Positions 8,543-12,500 of a stretch of 12,500 nucleotides of DNA are shown in pieces. The position numbers were made by a program, and so were the translations under genes. The stretch comes from Eimeria necatrix (taxonomy: Eukaryota > Apicomplexa > Conoidasida > Eucoccidiorida > Eimeriidae). Within the stretch, counting starts at the first letter, position 1. Each line of letters opens with the position of its first letter. Under the pieces are notes generated by a model. It did not search any database. It was not told the DNA's origin and saw only the letters and a program-made list of their open reading frames with translations. The stretch is taken from NCBI RefSeq assembly GCF_000499385.1, contig NW_013655203.1:33006-45505 (forward strand), read 5' to 3'.

Positions 8543-8664
8543 GAGTTGAATATTTGTTTGTACATTTGAATACAAAAACAAATATTTATATTTATATTTT
8601 TTATATAATATAAATATTAATGTTTATATTGTTCATATTATATTAATAATGCAAACATTTAAAC
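8543..8664. other. A/T-rich island
   Basis: This is a sharp composition change: 8580-8621 is 42 bases with only A and T, built from TATTTATA-like words, inside a window that is otherwise GC- or CAG-rich. The flanks also carry GAATACAAA words (about 8488 and 8567). It lies about 570-690 bases upstream of the PCBD start codon. It may be part of a promoter or simply AT microsatellite. Confidence 0.7.
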
Positions 8665-8728
8665 AAGTTCCTGCTTTAAGCAGCTCAAGTCCACTGCCGC
8701 TAAAAGACTCGTAATGGCCTAGAGGCAC

Positions 8729-8761
8729 TGCGCTGCTGCTGCTGCTGCTGCTCCGCTACGC

Positions 8762-8792
<31 letters not shown>

Positions 8793-8832
8793 ACGCTACT
8801 GCTGCTGCTGCTGCTACGCTGCTGCTGCTGCA
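8729..8832 (+). repeat. CTG runs interrupted by CTACG
   Basis: Four CTG runs are separated by CGCTACG or CGCTACT interruptions. They are non-coding in context, since the minus-strand ORF that reads through them has no recognisable content. Confidence 0.8.
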
Positions 8833-8898
8833 CGTCAAGAAAATAAAAGCATTGGGTTTTCATCGCAGCGGGCCAAAACAAACAACGAAGGGCTTTGC

Positions 8899-8938
8899 AG
8901 TGTATGTACACCTCCCGCTCTTCAGGTGTACGTACACC
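8899..8938. promoter_or_regulatory. Pair of GTGTAYGTACACC palindromic elements
   Basis: AGTGTATGTACACC (8899-8912) and the perfect 14-base palindrome GGTGTACGTACACC (8925-8938) lie 26 bases apart start to start. They are about 290-330 bases upstream of the PCBD start codon. The same 14-mer occurs at 5249-5262 over the exon 7 acceptor. A regulatory role is only a guess from position and symmetry. Confidence 0.35.
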
Positions 8939-9047
8939 CCAGGGGCCTTCCATATACCGGAAGAAACCCCAGAGCGCCAAAAAACAAAAAGAAACAAAAA
9001 ATCCAATAAAATGCACTTCTTTTTACATTTACGAGCCAATGAAATCC

Positions 9048-9172
9048 TACTGGGGCCTCGGGGGCCCCGGGGCCCCCCAGGGGCCCCCCAGGGGCCCCCA
9101 GGGGCCCCCAGGGGCCCCCTGGGGGCCCCCCAGGGGGCCCCCGAGGGGGCCCCCTGAGGGCCTGAGGGGGCC
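9048..9172 (+). repeat. Third GGGGCCCC-type block
   Basis: It repeats GGGGCCCCCAGGGGCCCCC words, ending about 57 bases before the PCBD start codon. It could fold into strong hairpins in the 5' leader if transcribed. No credible coding content. Confidence 0.85.
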
Positions 9173-9204
9173 TCATTGTTTCTAAGAAGAAGCAGCTGCC
9201 GAAC

Positions 9205-9212
9205 TGCATGCA
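9205..9212. promoter_or_regulatory. TGCATGCA site upstream of PCBD
   Basis: This perfect 8-base palindrome starts 25 bases before the ATG at 9230. TGCATGC-type words are known targets of apicomplexan AP2 (ApiAP2) DNA-binding proteins. GCATGCA also turns up by chance inside CAG-rich exons of this window, so a single copy is weak evidence. Confidence 0.3.
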
Positions 9213-9229
9213 AAAATCAGTGTGGCATT

Positions 9230-9628
9230 ATGAAGGCATTAACATTTGCCACTAGAGGCCTCACAAGGGCCTACACAGCTGCTGCTGCTGCTGCTGCTGC
9301 TGCAGCGGCAGCAGCAACGGCGGCCGCACCTGCAGCAGCAGCAGCAGCAGCAGCCACAGCGGTAACAGCAGCTCCCGCTGCTGCTGCTGCTGCACGTAGA
9401 GGCTGCGCCTCGGCGGCAGCCTCGCGTCAAACCCTGCTGCTGCCGCAGTTGCAACGGCGGCAGCAGCTGCAGCAGCTGCTGCAGCAGCTGCTGCAGCAGC
9501 TGCAGCAGGAGCAGCAGCACCTGCAGCAGCAGCACGTGCAGCAGCTGCTGCAGCTGCTGCCTCAGTGGAGCCTCTGCAGCGCGGGGAAGGAAATACGGCG
9601 AGAGTTCCTTTTCAAGGACTTCGTAGAG
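9230..9628 (+). CDS. PCBD: PCBD exon 1
   Basis: It codes for residues 1-133: a possible presequence, Ala runs, a Gln-rich helix, then QWSLCSAGKEIRREFLFKDF and VE. It ends in phase 0 at GAG 9626-9628, just before GCAAACCC. Using the GT at 9623 instead would delete VE and shorten the conserved FKDF-to-AxGF interval by two residues compared with known PCBD proteins. Confidence 0.85.
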
Positions 9629-9884
9629 GCAAACCCTAAACCCTAAACCCTAAACCCTAAACCCTAAACCCTTCTCGAAGGCTTAGCACATCTTGCACCG
9701 CCTTTGCTGCTTCCACTGGATGTGCTGACAAGCAACAATGCTGCTGCTGCCGCCGCTGGCCGTGTTGCAGCAGCAGCAGCTGCTGCTGCTGCTGCTGCTG
9801 CTGCTGCATTTGCCGCCGTTCTCACTGCTGCTGTTATCGCAGCGCAAGAAGGCCTGGCTACCTGCGAGAAAGCTTCATTTCTTC

Positions 9885-9943
<59 letters not shown>

Positions 9944-10243
9944 CAGGCCTGGGGCTTTCTGTCTCAGCTGGCCTTAAAAGCTGAGGCAGTGCAGCACCAC
10001 CCCGAGTTTTGCTGCTGCTACTCTCGGGTGTCTGTACACCTCACGACGCACGACGCAGACTGCCTGACCCTAAAAGACTTTCGCCTTGCTGCCTTTATAG
10101 AAGATCTGCTGCAGCAGCAGCAGCAGCAGCAGCTGCAGCAGGAGCTGCAGCAGCAGCAGCAGCAGGAGCTGCAGCAGCAGCAGCAGCAGCAGCAGCAGTC
10201 GGGAACGGCCCTCAGTCCTGGTGCTGCCGGAGGGAGCGCATGA
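9230..10243 (+). CDS. PCBD: Pterin-4a-carbinolamine dehydratase (PCBD/DCoH), two exons
   Basis: Join 9230-9628 and 9947-10243, 231 residues. PCBD dehydrates 4a-hydroxy-tetrahydrobiopterin, regenerating cofactor for aromatic amino acid hydroxylases. The catalytic core is nearly full length. W113 is followed after 18 residues by FKDF, then VEAWGFLSQLALKAE, HHPE (His150, His151), YSRVSVHLTTHD (His168) and CLTLKDFRLAAFIEDLL. The His-His to His spacing of 17 equals that of mammalian PCBD1. The N-terminus MKALTFATRGLTRAY is basic and amphipathic and could target mitochondria. It is followed by an Ala-rich stretch (about 20-65) and a Gln/Leu helix that merges into the normal first helix. The C-terminus adds about 40 Gln-rich residues. 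ATG 9230 is the first ATG in frame, with A at -3. Confidence 0.92.
9629..9946 (+). repeat. PCBD intron: GC donor, telomere-like repeats, CTG tract
   Basis: This is a 318-base GC...AG intron. AAACCCT heptamers start two bases after the GC (about 9631-9671). The middle (9672-9885) holds Ala/Leu-like CTG-rich DNA with no gene I can support. CTG/TTG units (about 9888-9943) lead into CTGCAG at 9946. The layout matches introns 1, 4 and 5 of the neighbouring gene. Reading exon 1 through would stop at TAA within the first heptamers. Confidence 0.82.
9947..10243 (+). CDS. PCBD: PCBD exon 2
   Basis: It codes for residues 134-231: AWGFLSQLALKAEAVQHHPE, CCCYSRVSVHLTTHDADC, LTLKDFRLAAFIEDLL, then a Gln/Leu/Glu tail and SGTALSPGAAGGSA with TGA at 10241-10243. 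All three catalytic-type histidines are here. The last 32 bases also encode, on the other strand, the C-terminus of the converging gene. Confidence 0.92.
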   Translation, partial: AWGFLSQLALKAEAVQHHPEFCCCYSRVSVHLTTHDADCLTLKDFRLAAFIEDLLQQQQQQQLQQELQQQQQQELQQQQQQQQQSGTALSPGAAGGSA

Positions 10244-10467
10244 GCTGCTGGATTTCGGGTTTGTAGATTTCGAGCTGCTGCTGCTGCGCGTGCTGCAGCA
10301 GCAGCAGCACAGAAGCTCCCCGCTCGGGCTCTGTGCTGTACTCCGGCTCCTGCTGCAGCAGCAGCAGCGCCCTTTCAATGATGTCGGGCCCCACAGGGGA
10401 CTGCAGCAGCCTGCGGAAGTAGGCCACAGCAGCAGCACGCACTTGCCGGGCAATGGCCCGCGCCTCC

Positions 10468-10511
<44 letters not shown>

Positions 10512-10629
10512 GTTTGCTGCTGGCGAGGCTTCGCGCTTTGTCGCGCTGCTGCTGAGGCTTTCGCCGCCGGCGGGGGCGGCCGCGGCTTTGCTGCTGCGCG
10601 CCTGGGCCCTTTGCTTGTCGCCGTCGCTC

Positions 10630-10684
<55 letters not shown>

Positions 10685-12384
10685 GAGTCAGCTTGGCCAG
10701 CCGCGTGCTAATGCCCTGCACCTCCGCAGGACTCAGCCCCAGAGCTTCGTTGTTTTCCAGCAGCACGAAGTTCAGCAGCAAAGCTGCTTCGAGTGCGCCG
10801 TCGCTGCTGCAGCAGCAGCAGCTGCAGCAGCAAATCTGCACCAGCATTTCCGCAGTGCCCAGGGGGTCGGGGGGCCCCCCGGGGGGCCCCTGCAGCAGCA
10901 GCTGCGGGTCCCCCTTCAGCAAGTCTGCGCAGAGCAGCAGCAAACTGGCCAAAGTGTTGCTGCTCTCCTCGTCGAGCTGCTGCTGCTCCTGCAGCACTTG
11001 CTGCCGCAGCTGCTGCATGAAGGCCTCCGCCCGCGCTTCCGGCGGCACTGCAGCAGCAACAGCAGGAGCAGCAGCAGTTGCTGGCAGCAGCGGGGTCCGC
11101 AGCAGCTCTGCTGCTCTTTCGATGGACACGAGCAGCAGCAGCTGCTGCTGCTGCTGCTGCCGCAGCAGCACCAGCAGCGGCGGCAGCGCGCCCAGCATGT
11201 CCTCCTCAGTGGGGCACGCTGCTGCAGTGCCGCCCGCTGCTGCTGCTTCTGCTGCTGCCTTTGCTGCTGCTTCTGCTGCTGCTGCGTTGAGAGCTGCTGC
11301 TGCTGCTGCATCTATGTCACTTATTGCCAGCAGCAAAGACAAACAATGCGTGGAAGCCCCCAGCAGCGGCGCATGCAGCGCCTGCCGCAGCACGTACATA
11401 CACCTGGCGAACAGTTCTGCTGCTGCTGCTGCAGTGGGTGCTGCGCGCAGCAGCAGCAGCCGCTTCATGCGCGCGTCTGCCAGCTGCTGCTGCTGCGTTT
11501 GCTGCTGCTGCCGCAGACTCAGAGCAGCAGCAAGGCCCCTGAAGGCCTCCTTGAGGGCCCCTGCGTCTGTGCAGCTGAGAACAGCAGCAGCAAACACGTC
11601 AGCAGCAAGCGGCAGCGCGGCGGCCAGTGCAGCAGCAGCAGCAGACGGCGCTGCTGCTGCTGCTGCTGCCCCGTGCTCAAGGTCCGGCTGCGCAGATATC
11701 AGGTTTGCTGCTGCCATCAGCAGCAGCTCAGCAACAGCAGCAGCAGGAACCCCTGCTGCGCGGCTGACCAGCAGCAAACGCCGGCTGACTGCAACAGCAG
11801 CAGAAGAGTGGCTGCACTGCTGCTGCTGCTCCTCCGCTGCAGAGATGGTCTCCAGGCCCGGCAGCACCCACTGCTGCAGCAGCAGCAGCAGCAGCTCAGC
11901 AGCGTTGTGCTGCAGCAGCACTGCTGCTTGTGTGGGGTCTCCTGCAGACTCCGCCAGCAGCTGCAGCTCCTCCAGCGACAAAGGAGCCAGCCCCTTCATT
12001 TGATCTATTTCAGTTTGTTCTGCTGCTGCTGCTGCGTCTGCTGCAGCAGCAAAAGTTGCTTCTGCTTCTGCTGCTGCCTCTGCTGCGGCCGCCGCTTTCG
12101 CGCGCGCTGCTGCTGCTCCCGCCTTCCCCGCCAGCCTCGCAGCTTCCTCTGCTGCTGCTGCTGCTTCATCGTCGGCGCGGTCCGCTGCTGCCTCCGCAGC
12201 TGCTGCTGCGCGGTCCGCTGCAGCAGCAGCAGCAGAAGCTGCTGCTGCAGCAGAGGAAGGCCGCCGGTTTGGCCCTAGCGCTCGCACTACAGCAGACAGC
12301 ACTGTCAGCAAGTGCTGCCGACACTCCAGGCAGTCTCCACCTTCGCGCTGCAGCAGCCGCAGCCCAGAGGACGCTGCTGCGGGC

Positions 12385-12422
<38 letters not shown>

Positions 12423-12500
12423 GGCGTTCGAAGCCTGCGTGTCTGGGGCAGCCAGGGGATCCGCCGCAGGGGCGATCTCTGCTGCGGCTGTGTCAGCCGC
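10212..12500 (-). CDS. Unrecognised helical Ala/Gln/Ser-rich protein, 5' partial
   Basis: An uninterrupted frame of 762 residues runs from the right edge to TGA at 10212-10214. The start lies beyond the window, and no telomere-type intron is seen. I do not recognise a family. The non-repeat parts are predicted helices, for example ECRQHLLTVLSAVVRALGPN, SLEELQLLAESAGDPTQAAV, ELFARCMYVLRQALHAPLL, VRAAAVAYFRRLLQSPVG and EIYKPEIQQLMRSLRQHQD, suggesting an alpha-solenoid or long helical bundle. A loose resemblance to the helical region after REJ modules of polycystin-like proteins is only an impression. Ser runs of 17 and 13, Ala runs and Gln runs are present. ICCCSCCCC (near 10802-10840) is odd and may mark a short unspliced or misread stretch. 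No membrane segment is evident. Confidence 0.7.
10633..10683 (+). repeat. (CTG)17 encoding a Ser run on the minus strand
   Basis: Seventeen perfect CTG units on the plus strand are read as AGC codons in the minus-strand gene, giving 17 Ser before ESDGDKQR. A second CTG run at about 10470-10509 encodes 13 Ser of the same protein. Confidence 0.9.

Noticed and set aside
8108..8581. Minus-strand 157-residue ORF across a G/C block and CTG run
   Set aside because: It has no motif, passes through three different repeats, and has only a chance ATG in the A/T-rich area.
8842..9010. AATAAA words (8842-8847 and 9005-9010) as poly(A) signals
   Set aside because: They are about 0.9-1.1 kb beyond the ankyrin stop codon, lie in A-rich sequence, and nothing ties them to a transcript end.
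8852..9213. Overlapping small ORFs between the A/T island and PCBD
   Set aside because: Several frames on both strands are open only because the G/C block lacks stops. There is no motif or splice support.
9704..9946. Coding continuation of PCBD through Ala and Leu runs before 9947
   Set aside because: The stretch would insert a long Ala tract and a run of more than 20 Leu in the middle of the conserved FKDF...AWGF core. Splicing to 9947 restores the family spacing exactly.
10221..12278. Plus-strand 685-residue ORF antisense to the helical protein
   Set aside because: On this strand the repeats read as Leu, Cys and Ala runs. The minus-strand frame has CAG/AGC-type runs, well-formed helices and extends to the window edge.

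Overview
The window looks like nuclear DNA of an apicomplexan coccidian, most probably an Eimeria species. Three things point there: extreme trinucleotide (CAG/CTG) microsatellites that encode Gln, Ala and Ser runs; interstitial arrays of the telomere-type heptamer AAACCCT/TTTAGGG; and spliced genes with ordinary intron signals. The genus is an inference from this composition. No marker gene fixes the species, and no RNA gene, mobile element or CRISPR array was seen.

Positions 2-7920 (+) are best read as one multi-exon gene for a large ankyrin-repeat protein of low complexity. I place nine exons by requiring phase-compatible GT...AG junctions and continuity of ankyrin motifs. The first junction rebuilds a canonical ankyrin helix (SPLHLA|AYGGDVSCVQQLL), so the method has a strong anchor. 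Five of its eight introns carry telomere-like heptamers. In introns 1, 4 and 5 the heptamers begin within a few bases of the donor, and a long CTG run ends at the acceptor CAG. The 5' end lies off the window. Junctions 3, 4, 6 and 7 are less certain.

Positions 7921-9229 are intergenic: two blocks of GGGGCCCC-type repeats, CTG runs, an A/T-rich island, a third G/C block, two copies of a palindromic GTGTAYGTACACC element, and a TGCATGCA site just before the next gene.

Positions 9230-10243 (+) encode a pterin-4a-carbinolamine dehydratase (PCBD/DCoH). It has two exons around an intron that opens with telomere repeats. The conserved FKDF...AWGF spacing shows that this intron uses a GC donor. The fold is embedded in Ala and Gln runs and follows a possible mitochondrial presequence.

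Positions 10212-12500 (-) are the 3' part of an intronless-looking 762-residue open frame for an unrecognised, mostly helical protein with Ala, Gln and Ser runs. It converges on the PCBD gene, and the two coding ends overlap by 32 bases. Apart from this overlap nothing shows the three genes working together.
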